Assembly (NCBI GenBank): GCA_040754315.1
Contig: JBFMCS010000014.1
Span: 62,001 to 126,000 of the forward strand
From: Bacillota bacterium
Lineage (GTDB): Bacteria > Bacillota > Sulfobacillia > DUSP01 > JBFMCS01
Reading direction: 5' to 3'
DNA length: 64,000 nucleotides
The notes below the pieces were generated by a model that saw only the letters and a list, made by a program, of their open reading frames with translations, did no database searches and was not told the origin of the DNA. This document shows, in pieces, positions 52,811-61,888 of this stretch; the first letter of the stretch is position 1; each line of letters starts with the position of its first letter. A program made the translations under genes and the position numbers.

Positions 52811-54781
52811 CTATATCACCTTCTGGGCTAGCGTGTCCTCCAAGACCTCCTTCGCGGTCTCGACCGGCACTATCTCAATACCCTTAAGACCTGCTGGCAC
52901 ATCTTTGAGGTTCTGTGAAGGCAGGAGCACCTTGGTGAGCCCGGCAAGTCTTGCCCCGTAGATCTTCTCAAGGACTCCTCCTACAGCCTTCACCTTGCCC
53001 TGGATAGAGATTTCCCCCGTAAGGCCTACATCCTGCCTCACCGGGATCCCCTTTATGGCAGATATCACAGCGACCAGCACCGCAACGCCTGCCGACGGAC
53101 CGTCAATTCGTCCCCCTCCAACCACGTTCACGTGGATATCGAAGGAGGCAATATCCACCCCGGTCAGGCTACGGATGACTGAAGCAGCGTTAAAGACCGA
53201 GTCCTTGGCCATGCTGCCCGCAGTCTCGTTGAATCTCAGCGTCCCCTTGCCTTCCTGCCTGGCCGGGAACGCCACTGCCTCGATCTCCAGCACCGACCCC
53301 ATGTAACCCGATACAGCCAGTCCGAAGGCCTTTCCCACCTCGCCGCCAGCGTGAGCCTTGGGATACGTGGTAGGAGAAAAGCGCCCTGACTGCAGCACGT
53401 CAAAGACGTGTTCTTTGAGAACGGTAACCTCAGGGAGAGGAGCGTTCCGGCCCTTCTTTGTGGTTCTCTTGTCAGCCTCACCGGATTTCGTCTTCTGGTA
53501 CAGTGCCACGCTGTAGCCGTCAGCCAGGATGCCTATGGCCTTCCTGCCCTCCATGGTGTACTCGGAGATGATCTCTGGTATCTCCGGGGCAAGGTCCGCC
53601 GCGAGCTTGCCAGCCGCGTCCAGCACTATTCGCTGGATGTCCAGGGGGCTGAGGGGCTCGAAGAACACCTCCGCGCAACGAGAACGGAGTGCCGGGCTCA
53701 CCTCTGAGGGGTCCCGGGTAGTGGCGCCGATGAGCACGAAATCAGCGGGAGCACCCTCCTCAAAGAGCTTTCTTATGTACCGGGGAACCCTGGAATCATG
53801 TGGATCGTAGTATGAGGAGTCGAAGGTGACCTTCTTATCCTCCAGGACCTTCAGCAGCTTATTCTGGAGCATCGGGTCCAGCTCGGCTATCTCATCGATG
53901 AAGAGTACCCCGCCATGCGCTTCGGTGACTAGGCCGGTCTTGGGTTCCGGAACCCCGCCCTCGGCCAGCTCTCGCCTGGCACCCTGGTAAATGGGGTCAT
54001 GAACCGAACCCAGGAGCGGGTTGGTGGCCTCCCTCGGGTCCCACCTGAGGGTAGCTCCATCAACCTCAACAAAGGGTGTGCCCTTTCCAAACGGGCTCTG
54101 GGGAAGACGCTTCGCCTCCTGCAGGGCCAGCCGCGCCACGGTGGTCTTGCCCACACCCGGAGGCCCGTAGAGGATGACGTGCTGAGGGTAGGGAGAGGCG
54201 AGCTTGGTAAGAAGCGCGCGTATTGCCCGGTCCTGCCCCACAACTTCCGAGAGGCTGGACGGCCTGAGGACCTCGATGGCGCTCTTGGAAAGCCGGGTCC
54301 GGTTGAGCTTCTCGAGTATGGCCAGCTTCTTCAGCGTCTGGGCGCTTTCGGGCCCAGCATCCTCATGTACCACCTGATTCCGGATCTCCCTCATGTACTC
54401 GTCGTGTCTCTTCTGCATCCTCTCATTTATCTTTTTCTCTATTGTGTCCTCAACAGTCCTCCGGGCGATGAGATCCGCGATCTCCTCCTCGATCTCGTTG
54501 AGGATACGAGGAACATCACCCTTGCTTGGGGGCCCGTCAAGGGTTGGGTCTTCATACACGATCTTTTGCAGGGCTAGGATCTGCTCCTCAAGAGAATCAG
54601 ACCTCATACCCTTCAGGGCCTCCAACTTGCCAGCCTTCAGGACTAGCTTATCCGCCCCGTAGATGCTTGACAGCATGGAAAACAGGGCAGATACCTGCCT
54701 CCGGCACATATCATTGGAGCTGATCCGCTTATTCAGGTACTCGGGCTGTTCTTCCGCCAGCTTCTCCATCAGGCTCTTCAA
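52811..54781 (-). CDS. lonC: ATP-dependent protease, LonC type
   Basis: AAA+ serine protease of 656 residues. It lacks the N-terminal LAN domain of LonA; residues 1-170 are helical and charged (coiled-coil-like). Walker A is GPPGVGKT near 206, Walker B GGVLFIDEIAELDP near 295, and the protease domain has Ser in GRIDGPSAGVAV and Lys in GKVKAVGG near 600. The position between rplI and dnaB and the domain order match LonC of Clostridia. Coupled to rplI by ATGA overlap. Role: degradation of damaged or regulatory proteins. Confidence 0.92.
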   Translation of the reverse strand: MKSLMEKLAEEQPEYLNKRISSNDMCRRQVSALFSMLSSIYGADKLVLKAGKLEALKGMRSDSLEEQILALQKIVYEDPTLDGPPSKGDVPRILNEIEEEIADLIARRTVEDTIEKKINERMQKRHDEYMREIRNQVVHEDAGPESAQTLKKLAILEKLNRTRLSKSAIEVLRPSSLSEVVGQDRAIRALLTKLASPYPQHVILYGPPGVGKTTVARLALQEAKRLPQSPFGKGTPFVEVDGATLRWDPREATNPLLGSVHDPIYQGARRELAEGGVPEPKTGLVTEAHGGVLFIDEIAELDPMLQNKLLKVLEDKKVTFDSSYYDPHDSRVPRYIRKLFEEGAPADFVLIGATTRDPSEVSPALRSRCAEVFFEPLSPLDIQRIVLDAAGKLAADLAPEIPEIISEYTMEGRKAIGILADGYSVALYQKTKSGEADKRTTKKGRNAPLPEVTVLKEHVFDVLQSGRFSPTTYPKAHAGGEVGKAFGLAVSGYMGSVLEIEAVAFPARQEGKGTLRFNETAGSMAKDSVFNAASVIRSLTGVDIASFDIHVNVVGGGRIDGPSAGVAVLVAVISAIKGIPVRQDVGLTGEISIQGKVKAVGGVLEKIYGARLAGLTKVLLPSQNLKDVPAGLKGIEIVPVETAKEVLEDTLAQKVI

Positions 54782-55242
54782 CGGGCGTCGTCTCCTTCAT
54801 CCCCAACGATCTTTACTTTCAGGTTAGCCGTAACCTCAGGGTGCAGCCTCACAGTGACAGTAAAGGCACCAAGGGATTTGAGGTTCTCCTCCAGGTGGAT
54901 CTTCCTCCGGTCAATTTGCAGGCCCAGTTGATTTGAAACGGCCTCTGAGAGGTCCTTGCTGGTAACGGAGCCGAACAAGCGCCCGCCCGCACCGGCCTTG
55001 GCTGCCACCTTGATCCCCCCCTGGGAGAGTCTCTCTGCCAGCGTCCTGGCTTGAGCCAGCTCCCTGGACGCCTTCTTCTGGTCCCGGCTAGCCCGGGCGT
55101 CCCACTCTTTCAGGGCTGCCTGTGTGGCTTCTACGACAAGCCCCTTGGGCAGAAGATAGTTCCTAGCGTAACCCGGGGAGACCACCACGCTATCGCCCTT
55201 CTTCCCTAGGCTGGGAACATCTTGCAGCAGAATGACCTTCAT
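54778..55242 (-). CDS. rplI: 50S ribosomal protein bL9
   Basis: Large-subunit protein of 154 residues with the N-terminal signature MKVILLQDVPSLGKKGDSVV then GYARNYLLPKGLVVEAT, a long connecting helix and the C-terminal RNA-binding domain. It binds 23S rRNA near L1. ATG overlaps the DUF2232 stop (ATGA), and its stop overlaps lonC, so three genes are translationally chained. Confidence 0.97.
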   Translation of the reverse strand: MKVILLQDVPSLGKKGDSVVVSPGYARNYLLPKGLVVEATQAALKEWDARASRDQKKASRELAQARTLAERLSQGGIKVAAKAGAGGRLFGSVTSKDLSEAVSNQLGLQIDRRKIHLEENLKSLGAFTVTVRLHPEVTANLKVKIVGDEGDDAR

Positions 55243-56195
55243 GGGGATACCTCCCTGCGGCGGTAATCACTGGCGAGATCATACAAGCCCATCAACATGG
55301 CGACGTTTTGGGTGATAGGAAACAGGAAGAGAGCCACTACGACAAATGCCTTGAACGCCTTGGACACGTTGTACTTGCCCATAAGGTAGAATCCGAAGGC
55401 CACGCCCTGCACCGTCAGAGCGAGATTCATCAGTGTATAGGCGTTCAGGCCAGCAAGCCTCACGGCCTGTATTCCATGGTAGTTCTCTAGCATGACAGCG
55501 AGGAGTCCCACAATGAAGATCCCCAGCGTCCACTTGGGCAGACCCCAGCGCTCGAATGGCGGCAACGCCTGTACGCTGTAGCCCAGCCTGGTCAAGACAG
55601 CCTTGAGCACCTGGAAGTTGATGAAGGCATTAAGGGCGGCCGCCCCAACGAGGGCCGCAGGCAGTATGAGGCGAAAGGCCTCGAGGGCACCGGCCCAGAA
55701 CTCTTCCATTTGCTCAAGCACGTCTGGGGCTACCCCCATGCCTCTGTAGATCTCCATGGAAGCCTCAATGCCTTCGCGGATCTGGCTCTCGAATTCCGCC
55801 AGGCCAATACCCAGGAACAGTAGACCCAGGAAGAACCCGGCCAGGAAGGAGATGAGCATGGCGGCGGTTCCCACCACCAGTGTGTAGCTTGGGCTCCAGC
55901 CCCTTCGCACTGCGTGCCCGAAGGCGATGCCCACCAGGCCGAAGGTCAATGCCATAGTCAGGGCCTGGAGCGGTCCCACAAAGGCGGTGAGCAGGATCCC
56001 CGCAACGGTTACTGTGAGGGTGCCAACCTTCAACCCGTGGCGTAACGCCACCAAGGCGACAGGCACGGGCCACAGGAACGCGATGACCAGCCCCGCCACT
56101 GGAATGTAGAAACCAGCCAGGGCCAGCACTACCGTGATGCCCGCTAGCAAGGCCCCTTCCACTAAGGGTTTCGTCATGTTCGAGGCCTGGTCCAC
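55239..56195 (-). CDS. DUF2232 (YybS-family) membrane protein
   Basis: Integral membrane protein of 318 residues with about eight hydrophobic segments, in the family always found near rpsR/rplI in Firmicutes. It opens KPLVEGALLAGITVVLALAG; the middle contains a soluble stretch (ESQIREGIEASMEIYRGMG). The GTG start at 56195 is chosen because AGGAGGAGGAA is six bases upstream; an ATG six codons later and a longer upstream frame are alternatives. Function unknown; roles in division or membrane homeostasis have been guessed for the family. Confidence 0.85.
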   Translation of the reverse strand: MDQASNMTKPLVEGALLAGITVVLALAGFYIPVAGLVIAFLWPVPVALVALRHGLKVGTLTVTVAGILLTAFVGPLQALTMALTFGLVGIAFGHAVRRGWSPSYTLVVGTAAMLISFLAGFFLGLLFLGIGLAEFESQIREGIEASMEIYRGMGVAPDVLEQMEEFWAGALEAFRLILPAALVGAAALNAFINFQVLKAVLTRLGYSVQALPPFERWGLPKWTLGIFIVGLLAVMLENYHGIQAVRLAGLNAYTLMNLALTVQGVAFGFYLMGKYNVSKAFKAFVVVALFLFPITQNVAMLMGLYDLASDYRRREVSP

Positions 56196-56367
56196 TTGGG
56201 TTCCTCCTCCTGCCACGCCCGTGGCCGAAACCACGCAAATAGGTACTTCACTGTCGGAGCCTGATATCCTCCCCTTCAGATGCCCGGAAAGTCCCTCCAA
56301 GTAGGCAGGTGGGCAGAACAGGGCCTGTTCCATCATGCCAGCAGCTGTCAAGAAGGTCCTCACGCTA

Positions 56368-56391
56368 AGGGGGCCCCGCTTAGGGCCCCCT
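56368..56391 (-). other. GC-rich hairpin downstream of rpsR
   Basis: A 9-bp stem (AGGGGGCCC and complement) with a 6-nt loop, 14 bases after the rpsR stop. No T-run follows on the minus strand. It could stabilise or process the ribosomal-protein mRNA or act as a weak terminator. Confidence 0.55.
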
Positions 56392-56404
56392 GCTGTGCCA
56401 CGGT

Positions 56405-56638
56405 TTACTCTGCGCTAAACGGGATCAGCGCCATGTTCCGGGCCCTTTTTATGGCCAGGGTCAGCTGCCGCTGGTGCCCTGCGCAATTCCCGGTAATACG
56501 CCTGGGAAGTATCTTGCCCCTTTCCGAAAGATACCTGCGGCATCTTCCTGCATCCTTGTAGTCTACTTGGGCGATCTTGTCCACGCAAAAGTTGCATACC
56601 TTGCGCTTCGGTTTACGCCCCCTATCACGCCGAGCCAT
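56405..56638 (-). CDS. rpsR: 30S ribosomal protein bS18
   Basis: A 77-residue small-subunit protein with the S18 pattern [37 protein letters not shown] and a final basic helix. The pair of cysteines in CNFC is the form that can bind zinc. It pairs with bS6 on the platform. ATG after GGAAGGAGGAG. In the rpsF-ssb-rpsR operon. Confidence 0.97.
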   Translation of the reverse strand: MARRDRGRKPKRKVCNFCVDKIAQVDYKDAGRCRRYLSERGKILPRRITGNCAGHQRQLTLAIKRARNMALIPFSAE

Positions 56639-56652
56639 TGCGCTCCTCCTTC

Positions 56653-57039
56653 CTAGAACGGGACGTCTCCATCACTGCCTTCATCTGGGGAGCCGTCGTC
56701 ACTGGCGCCTTCATGGGTTCCCCGGGGATCGAGGAACCGGACGTTCTCGGCCACGACCTCGTATACGCGGCGTCGCTGTCCTTCCTGGGTCTCGTATGAC
56801 CTGACCTGGAGGCGACCGTCCACCAGAACCAGCCGTCCTTTGTTCAGGTAGTTGGCTACTGTTTCCGCTTGCTTGCGCCATACCACAATATCGATGAAGT
56901 CGGTTTCTCGCTCACCCTGCTGGTTGGTGAAGGGCCGGTCCACTGCTATGGCGAACTTGGCCACGGGGACACCACTGGCGGTGTACCGCAGCTCGGGATC
57001 CCGTACTAGTCGGCCAACAAGGATTACCTTATTGAGCAC
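56653..57039 (-). CDS. ssb: Single-stranded DNA-binding protein
   Basis: OB-fold protein of 128 residues. The start [48 protein letters not shown] and [16 protein letters not shown] are diagnostic. The acidic tail ends in DGDVPF, the conserved hexapeptide-like tip that recruits replication partners. GTG start. The linker is shorter than in most SSBs (typical ~150-175 residues). Confidence 0.97.
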   Translation of the reverse strand: MLNKVILVGRLVRDPELRYTASGVPVAKFAIAVDRPFTNQQGERETDFIDIVVWRKQAETVANYLNKGRLVLVDGRLQVRSYETQEGQRRRVYEVVAENVRFLDPRGTHEGASDDGSPDEGSDGDVPF

Positions 57040-57069
57040 AGACTACACCATCCCTTCAAGTCATGTGGA

Positions 57070-57357
57070 TCACTCGTCGGTCCTGATCACCATGAATCGC
57101 AGCACCTCATCAGTGATCTTGAGCTGCCTATCCAGCTGCCTGGGGACATCGGGGTTTGAGTGAAGGTTGAAGATGAGGTAGATGCCATCCTTCTGGTCAT
57201 TGATCTCATAGGCCAGCCGTCGCCGGCCCCACTTGATCACCTCGTCGACTACCCCGTCCCGAGTCTGGATCATCGAGGAAACCTTCTCAATGAAGGCTTC
57301 TACTGCCTCGCTCTCCAGATCGGCCTTGAGGATCACCATCATCTCGTAAGGCCTCAT
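57070..57357 (-). CDS. rpsF: 30S ribosomal protein bS6
   Basis: A 95-residue small-subunit protein: MRPYEMMVILKADLESEAVE, WGRRRLAYEINDQKDGIY and LDRQLKITDEVLRFMVIR follow the S6 fold. ATG 57357 has GGAGGAGGT eight bases upstream; the longer open frame is promoter sequence. First gene of the rpsF-ssb-rpsR operon, with a sigma-A-type promoter at 57477-57505. Confidence 0.97.
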   Translation of the reverse strand: MRPYEMMVILKADLESEAVEAFIEKVSSMIQTRDGVVDEVIKWGRRRLAYEINDQKDGIYLIFNLHSNPDVPRQLDRQLKITDEVLRFMVIRTDE

Positions 57358-57476
57358 TACTATGTACCTCCTCCCTACGGACTGTTCGGCCCCCTTCACG
57401 GGGGCAGGGAGGTCCACCGGGCCCATCCGGGAACCCCTGGTCGCGCCGGGACTTGGTTTGGCGCAACCGCTCGTTC

Positions 57477-57505
57477 ATTATAACACTGGCGGCGGGCGCC
57501 AGCAA
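57477..57505 (-). promoter_or_regulatory. Sigma-A-type promoter of the rpsF operon
   Basis: Minus strand: TTGCTG (57500-57505), a 17-bp spacer and a perfect TATAAT (57477-57482), 120 bases upstream of rpsF. The spacer contains a small inverted repeat (CTGGCG/CGCCAG). Confidence 0.65.
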
Positions 57506-57579
57506 GGATCAGTAGACCCCTTAAGATCCCTTGATTACGCAGGCGGAACAGATATTGTCTATCCACGGGGTCCGGGCAT

Positions 57580-58680
57580 TCATGAGGTGAACCGGAAGAG
57601 CATCAGGTCACCGTCCTGCACGGCGTAGTCCCGTCCCTCAAGCTTGATTAGGCCTTGGTCTCTGGCTTGGCCATACGAGGGCACTCCACGCAGGACTTCC
57701 GCCGGCACAACCTCGGCGCACACAAAGCCCTTCTCCATGTCGCTGTGGACCTTCCCGGCGGCTCTCTGAGCGGTAGTCCCCCTGGGCACGGTCCAGGCTC
57801 TTGCCTCCTTGGAATTGGCGGTGAAGAAGGTGATGAGATCTAGTGCCTGGTAGCATGTACGGATGAGACGGTTTGCCCCAGAGTCGTTAAGTCCCATGTC
57901 CTCAAGAAAGGCCTTGGCTTCCTCCGGGGGGAGTTCCTGGATCTCCGCCTCGATCTTGGCGGATATGGCTATCACTTCTGCCCCCTCCCTAATGGCGCGC
58001 TCGGCGAGGGCCTGGTAAAAGGGGTTCAGTGTGGGGCTGGAGACCTCTGCCTCTGAGATGTTGCCTACGTAGACCATGGGTTTCGCCGTGAGAAGGAAGA
58101 GCTGCTGCAACACAGAGGCTTCTCCGGGTGACAGTTCCAGAAGCCTTGGGGTAATCCCTCGCTCCACGGTCTCCTTGAGGCGTTCCAGCAGCACCATTTC
58201 CCTCTTGGCCTCCGGGTCTCCCGCCTTCATCGTCCTGAGGGTCTTCTTAGCCCGGCGGTCGAGGGTCTCGAGGTCTGCCAGGGCAATTTCCACCATGATG
58301 GTTTCCGTGTCTCGGAGCGGGTCAAGGACAGGTTCAACATGGCATACCGTATCATCTAAGAAGCAGCGGACAACGTGGACGATGGCGTCCACCTCTCGAA
58401 TGTGGCCCAGAAACCGGTTGCCCAGGCCTTCACCCTTGCTGGCGCCCTTGACGAGTCCCGCAATGTCTACGAACCGCAGGGTGGTGGCGTATGCACGGGC
58501 GGACCCTGCCACCTGAGCCACTCGGTCTAGCCGGGCATCAGGTACGTGCACCACCCCCACATTGCTGTCCACCGTTGTAAAGGGATAGATCCCCACCTCG
58601 GCTGATGCGTTTGTGAGGGCGTTGAAGAGTGTTGATTTCCCCACGTTGGGCAGACCTACCAACCCACAGGCGAAACCCAC
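57580..58680 (-). CDS. ychF: Redox-regulated ATPase/translation factor YchF (Obg family)
   Basis: A 366-residue Obg-like P-loop protein. Motifs: G1 GLPNVGKS near 8-15, G3-like [19 protein letters not shown], and the C-terminal TGS-type domain ending [14 protein letters not shown]. YchF prefers ATP to GTP and associates with ribosomes. GTG start with AAAGGAGAG upstream. It is upstream of the rpsF operon on the same strand, with the rpsF promoter between. Confidence 0.96.
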   Translation of the reverse strand: MGFACGLVGLPNVGKSTLFNALTNASAEVGIYPFTTVDSNVGVVHVPDARLDRVAQVAGSARAYATTLRFVDIAGLVKGASKGEGLGNRFLGHIREVDAIVHVVRCFLDDTVCHVEPVLDPLRDTETIMVEIALADLETLDRRAKKTLRTMKAGDPEAKREMVLLERLKETVERGITPRLLELSPGEASVLQQLFLLTAKPMVYVGNISEAEVSSPTLNPFYQALAERAIREGAEVIAISAKIEAEIQELPPEEAKAFLEDMGLNDSGANRLIRTCYQALDLITFFTANSKEARAWTVPRGTTAQRAAGKVHSDMEKGFVCAEVVPAEVLRGVPSYGQARDQGLIKLEGRDYAVQDGDLMLFRFTS

Positions 58681-58683
58681 GGT

Positions 58684-58935
58684 TCAACTCTCCTTTGCTG
58701 GCCTGCGGAGCAAGCGCCGCCTAACCTCCTCGGGAAGGTCCTCAGGAGAGAGTACCTCTTTGATCCGCCGTTCCAGGTTCGCCCTGGGAACCATCACCCT
58801 GCGCCCGCAGCCAAGACAGTGAATGCCCAGGTCCATTCCAGTCCTGGTGATCTCCCAGTGGTGTCCACCGCAGGGGTGGGGCTTTTTCAGGCGAATTATG
58901 TCTCCCACCTTGAGAGGGACGGGCTTGGCACTCAC
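58684..58935 (-). CDS. DUF951 domain-containing protein
   Basis: An 83-residue protein of unknown function. The family pattern is complete: VGDIIRLKKPHPCGGHHWEI, then GIHCLGCGRRVMVPRANLER, which supplies three cysteines likely to bind a metal. In Firmicutes it is regularly found beside ychF and an MscS-type channel, as here. GTG start overlaps the MscS stop (GTGA), so the two are coupled. The C-terminal basic tail extends the family core by about 15 residues. Confidence 0.9.
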   Translation of the reverse strand: MSAKPVPLKVGDIIRLKKPHPCGGHHWEITRTGMDLGIHCLGCGRRVMVPRANLERRIKEVLSPEDLPEEVRRRLLRRPAKES

Positions 58936-59819
58936 CGTTCACCCTCCACCTTGGGCAACGGGCCGACCTTGGTGATGTCGGAGGGAACAAGGACCCTTCG
59001 GGGGTAGGGCATCTCAATCCCCTCTGCGTCGAAGGCCTTCTTGATCCTGAGGCGCATTTCCCTCTCGGCCCCCCACTGCTCCAATGGCTCTGTCCTTGCC
59101 AATACCAGGATGCTGACCCCTGATGCCCCAAGGTCGCTTACGCCAAGGACCTTGGGCCCCTCCTTTATGGTGCCGACCTCACGCGATATCTCCTCGCAGA
59201 CACGCTCTAGCACAGTCATGACGCGGTCCAGGTTCTCCTCATATGCAACGTCCACGGTTATTAGTGCGCGGATGTTGCCCCTGCTCCAGTTGGTCGAGGT
59301 AGTGATGGTGCCGTTAGGCACGGCGTGCAGGGCTCCGGTGAAGTCCCGGAACTTGGTAACCCTCAATCCCATTTCCTCAACAACGCCAGTAACGCCTCCT
59401 GCCTCCACGAACTCTCCCACCGTAAACTGGTTCTCAAATACGATGAAAAAGCCCGTGATGATGTCCTTGACAAGATTCTGCGCACCGAAACCTACGGCCA
59501 AGCCGATAAGGCCCGCCCCGGCCAGAACTGACTTGGTATCAATTCTGAATACCTCCAGAATGGTAACAACGGCAATGAAGTCGATGGCATAGCGGGCAAC
59601 GCTACGGAGGAGACTGGCCAGGGTCTTCGCCCTCTTGTCATCTACAATGCCGTACTGCCTGTCCTTCACTGCGAAGGTCTTATCTATCAGTGCCGATACC
59701 AGCCTCGTGGCTATGTGCGCCACCAGGATGATTACCAGCACCCTGGCACCCGAGGTCACCCACAACACAACATCTCCTTCGGTAAGGAACCTGTCCCACG
59801 CTGACGTAACGAACTCCAC
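58932..59819 (-). CDS. MscS-family small-conductance mechanosensitive channel
   Basis: Membrane channel of 295 residues that opens on hypo-osmotic shock. Three membrane segments are followed by the pore-lining helix region SVLAGAGLIGLAVGFGAQNL and the cytoplasmic beta domain with VGEFVEAGGVTGVVEEMGLR and VPNGTITTSTNWSRG. The GTG at 59819 is chosen because GGAGGGAG ends six bases before it and it removes an overlap with the upstream gene; an upstream start is open. Coupled to DUF951 downstream. Confidence 0.92.
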   Translation of the reverse strand: MEFVTSAWDRFLTEGDVVLWVTSGARVLVIILVAHIATRLVSALIDKTFAVKDRQYGIVDDKRAKTLASLLRSVARYAIDFIAVVTILEVFRIDTKSVLAGAGLIGLAVGFGAQNLVKDIITGFFIVFENQFTVGEFVEAGGVTGVVEEMGLRVTKFRDFTGALHAVPNGTITTSTNWSRGNIRALITVDVAYEENLDRVMTVLERVCEEISREVGTIKEGPKVLGVSDLGASGVSILVLARTEPLEQWGAEREMRLRIKKAFDAEGIEMPYPRRVLVPSDITKVGPLPKVEGER

Positions 59820-59835
59820 GGGCAACTCCCTCCAT

Positions 59836-60552
59836 TCAACCCCAGAAACTGCTGGCAAAGGACACTAGCGACGAGAACACCGGCAGGAAGAAGGGAACCA
59901 GGCGAGAGGCTGCCATGGCTCCCCATAGACCACTCGAGGGCATTATGGCACCTAGCGCTGTGGCAAAGCCGGCCAGGATCGATATGAGCAGGGTATACTG
60001 AGCCAATCCTAGGAGTACCCCCAGGCTTCGGTTTACAGAGCCCAGGAAACTCGCGTTCACGGTGGTTGTGAGACCGCTGGCGAGAAACCATATGGCCAAG
60101 CGCACTGCCACGAAGATTAGGAAGAACGCCAAGGATACCAGGACCATATGAGACATCCCCTCCAGGATGAAGGCCCCCAGCGATGGGTGCTCCCCCGGAC
60201 CTTGCAGGATCCACAGGGCATCAAGAAACTTGTGGAAGGTTCCTGAGAGAATGGAGGGTAGCCCTAGGCCGGAGAGAACCTCGCCAAAGCCCTCTGGGGA
60301 TGGCGGGAGGGCCCTGATCTCTCCTGCGCTGGCGGGGATGTCCAGGTGACTGGAAATGGCGGAGCTGGTCACGTCGGTGAGCCCCAGCGAGCGTTCAGCC
60401 CAAGCGGTGAGCGGGCCGGATCCGAAAACGGCCGCTAGAAGTGCCGCAAAGAGACCGATGATTCCCAAGGCCATCTTGATGAACCCCCGGAACCATCCGA
60501 TGCCAGCCCCGAAGGCCAGGCAACCCAGGATCGCGGTGTCTATCCAGTTCAA
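59836..60552 (-). CDS. CvpA-family membrane protein
   Basis: A 238-residue membrane protein. It opens MNWIDTAILGCLAFGAGIGW followed by FRGFIKMALGIIGLFAAL, the CvpA pattern, and has about four membrane helices and the LGSVNRSLGVLLGLAQYTLL segment typical of the C-terminal part. CvpA relatives influence colicin V export or envelope functions; the specific role is unknown. TTG start nine bases after AGGAGGT. Confidence 0.85.
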   Translation of the reverse strand: MNWIDTAILGCLAFGAGIGWFRGFIKMALGIIGLFAALLAAVFGSGPLTAWAERSLGLTDVTSSAISSHLDIPASAGEIRALPPSPEGFGEVLSGLGLPSILSGTFHKFLDALWILQGPGEHPSLGAFILEGMSHMVLVSLAFFLIFVAVRLAIWFLASGLTTTVNASFLGSVNRSLGVLLGLAQYTLLISILAGFATALGAIMPSSGLWGAMAASRLVPFFLPVFSSLVSFASSFWG

Positions 60553-60577
60553 CGTGATGACCTCCTTCCTGTTGGGT

Positions 60578-60937
60578 CTATAGCGGTTTCCCCGACGCAG
60601 CCCTTGTCAGGAGGAACACCGCGTGCATGCCCAAGGCCGGAAAGGCCGGGCGCACTGACCCACCTATGAATCTCTCCGCGAGGACAATGGCGGCGACGGA
60701 CAAAATCCCCCCGGAAATGTATATTGCCGCCTCCTTCAAGAAATCCTCGTAGAAGAAAGTCTGGGCGGTCCTGCGTAGCACGCCGACTGCATCGCCTGCC
60801 AGCTTCGCGGCCAGGAAAGCTGCTAGGCTTTCACACCACAGGGGGCCTCCGGCATGCCTCACAAAACCGGTCACCCCGAGAACGCTGGCGGCCGCTACGC
60901 CCATTGAGAGAATGACGAACAGGCCTGAGTGCTTCAC
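60578..60937 (-). CDS. Small membrane protein of unknown family
   Basis: A 119-residue protein with about three hydrophobic segments (residues ~7-25, 75-95, 98-112) and a central amphipathic part (LAGDAVGVLRRTAQTFFYED). GTG start directly after AAGGAGGTCCCA, a good initiation site. I do not recognise the family. It precedes the cvpA and mscS genes on the same strand, and may be co-transcribed with them. Confidence 0.7.
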   Translation of the reverse strand: MKHSGLFVILSMGVAAASVLGVTGFVRHAGGPLWCESLAAFLAAKLAGDAVGVLRRTAQTFFYEDFLKEAAIYISGGILSVAAIVLAERFIGGSVRPAFPALGMHAVFLLTRAASGKPL

Positions 60938-61029
60938 TGGGACCTCCTTACGGGAACTGGAGCATACCCAACATCACTATACCATATACTTGAAAGGCGG
61001 TACACAGGCTCGGGACCAGGAGGATGCCC

Positions 61030-61632
61030 ATGTCCCACGCGGAGAGTACTGGAAAACAGGTAGTTGTTCAGCGTGTTCCAGTAGCCCATCCCCAGGTGGT
61101 AAACAGGCTGACAAGGGCCATTAGGATGCTGGCCGAGGACATGCGAGGCCAGTGTTCTCCCTGCGTCGTGTTGTGCATTGGGTCGGACCGCTCCACGGGG
61201 GATGCCCTCGGGCCCTTGGTCGGGTCCAGGCTTCAAGCATCTAGACTCCTGGACGAGAGGGTCTGGGGCACCTTGGACGAACCGGTACACGCCATCAACC
61301 TGATGGATGTCCTGTCCGGACTCCGCGCCAGGTGGAAGAGCCCTTTTCTCGTAGCGGTTGATGCGTCATTGGGGAGCCCTGAGCATGTCGGGACCGTCGC
61401 GGTGGGAAAGGGCCCGTTAAGGCCTGGCGCTGCGGTTAACAAGGACCTGCCCACTGTTGGCCAGATGTTCATCACTGGCACTGTAAACGTGGGAGGCTTC
61501 ATGGAGTACGCGGTACTGCAGAGCACTCGTCTCAGCTTGGTAGTAAAAATGGCCGAGATCATCTCGGCCTCGCTGGTAATGGCATCCCCGCATCTAGACG
61601 GTGCCATGCGGTCTTCCAGATCTAACCGCTAG
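61030..61632 (+). CDS. yyaC: Spore protease YyaC
   Basis: A 200-residue protein of the YyaC/GPR-like family. The catalytic-type motif is CIGSDRSTGDALGPLVGSRL, with VYGTLDEPVHA-like VWGTLDEPVHAINL, AVDASLG and DLPTVGQMFITGTVNVGGFM, all diagnostic. In Bacillus it is expressed in the forespore. ATG 61030 is seven bases after GGAGG; the ATG two codons earlier is too close. Its TAG stop shares CTAG with the convergent ykuS-like gene. Confidence 0.92.
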   Translation: MSHAESTGKQVVVQRVPVAHPQVVNRLTRAIRMLAEDMRGQCSPCVVLCIGSDRSTGDALGPLVGSRLQASRLLDERVWGTLDEPVHAINLMDVLSGLRARWKSPFLVAVDASLGSPEHVGTVAVGKGPLRPGAAVNKDLPTVGQMFITGTVNVGGFMEYAVLQSTRLSLVVKMAEIISASLVMASPHLDGAMRSSRSNR

Positions 61633-61880
61633 CCCAGCCGGGTGGAGATCTCGTCCGCGACCTCCTCAGGTGTCTTCCCTGCCGCCAGCACGACTGGACC
61701 TGCTATGCTGGCCTCCTGAAAAGACGCGAGGTTGGAGTCGATGCCTCCCACAACGATGGCATCCGCTCGCCTCCAGCCCGGTTCCTCCAGGGTTGTCACG
61801 GTAAACCCTCGTTCCTCCAGCTCATCCTTGACGGGCCCGAGCCCAGCCTCAACGGCAACCAGTCTTCGCAGGTTGACCAC
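61629..61880 (-). CDS. YkuS/UPF0180-family protein
   Basis: An 83-residue protein of a small conserved Firmicutes family. Pattern: VAVEAGLGPVKDELEERGF, ADAIVVGGIDSNLA, then VVLAAGKTPEEVADEI. Function unknown. GTG start with a G-run upstream. It follows the phosphoribosyltransferase gene by eight bases on the minus strand and overlaps the yyaC stop by four bases. Confidence 0.85.
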   Translation of the reverse strand: MVNLRRLVAVEAGLGPVKDELEERGFTVTTLEEPGWRRADAIVVGGIDSNLASFQEASIAGPVVLAAGKTPEEVADEISTRLG

Positions 61881-61888
61881 CCCCCAGG

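Noticed and set aside
60960-61000. Forespore sigma factor promoter upstream of yyaC
   Set aside because: GCATA and CATATA are present, but the spacing and the -10 sequence do not match sigma-F or sigma-G consensus well enough to call.
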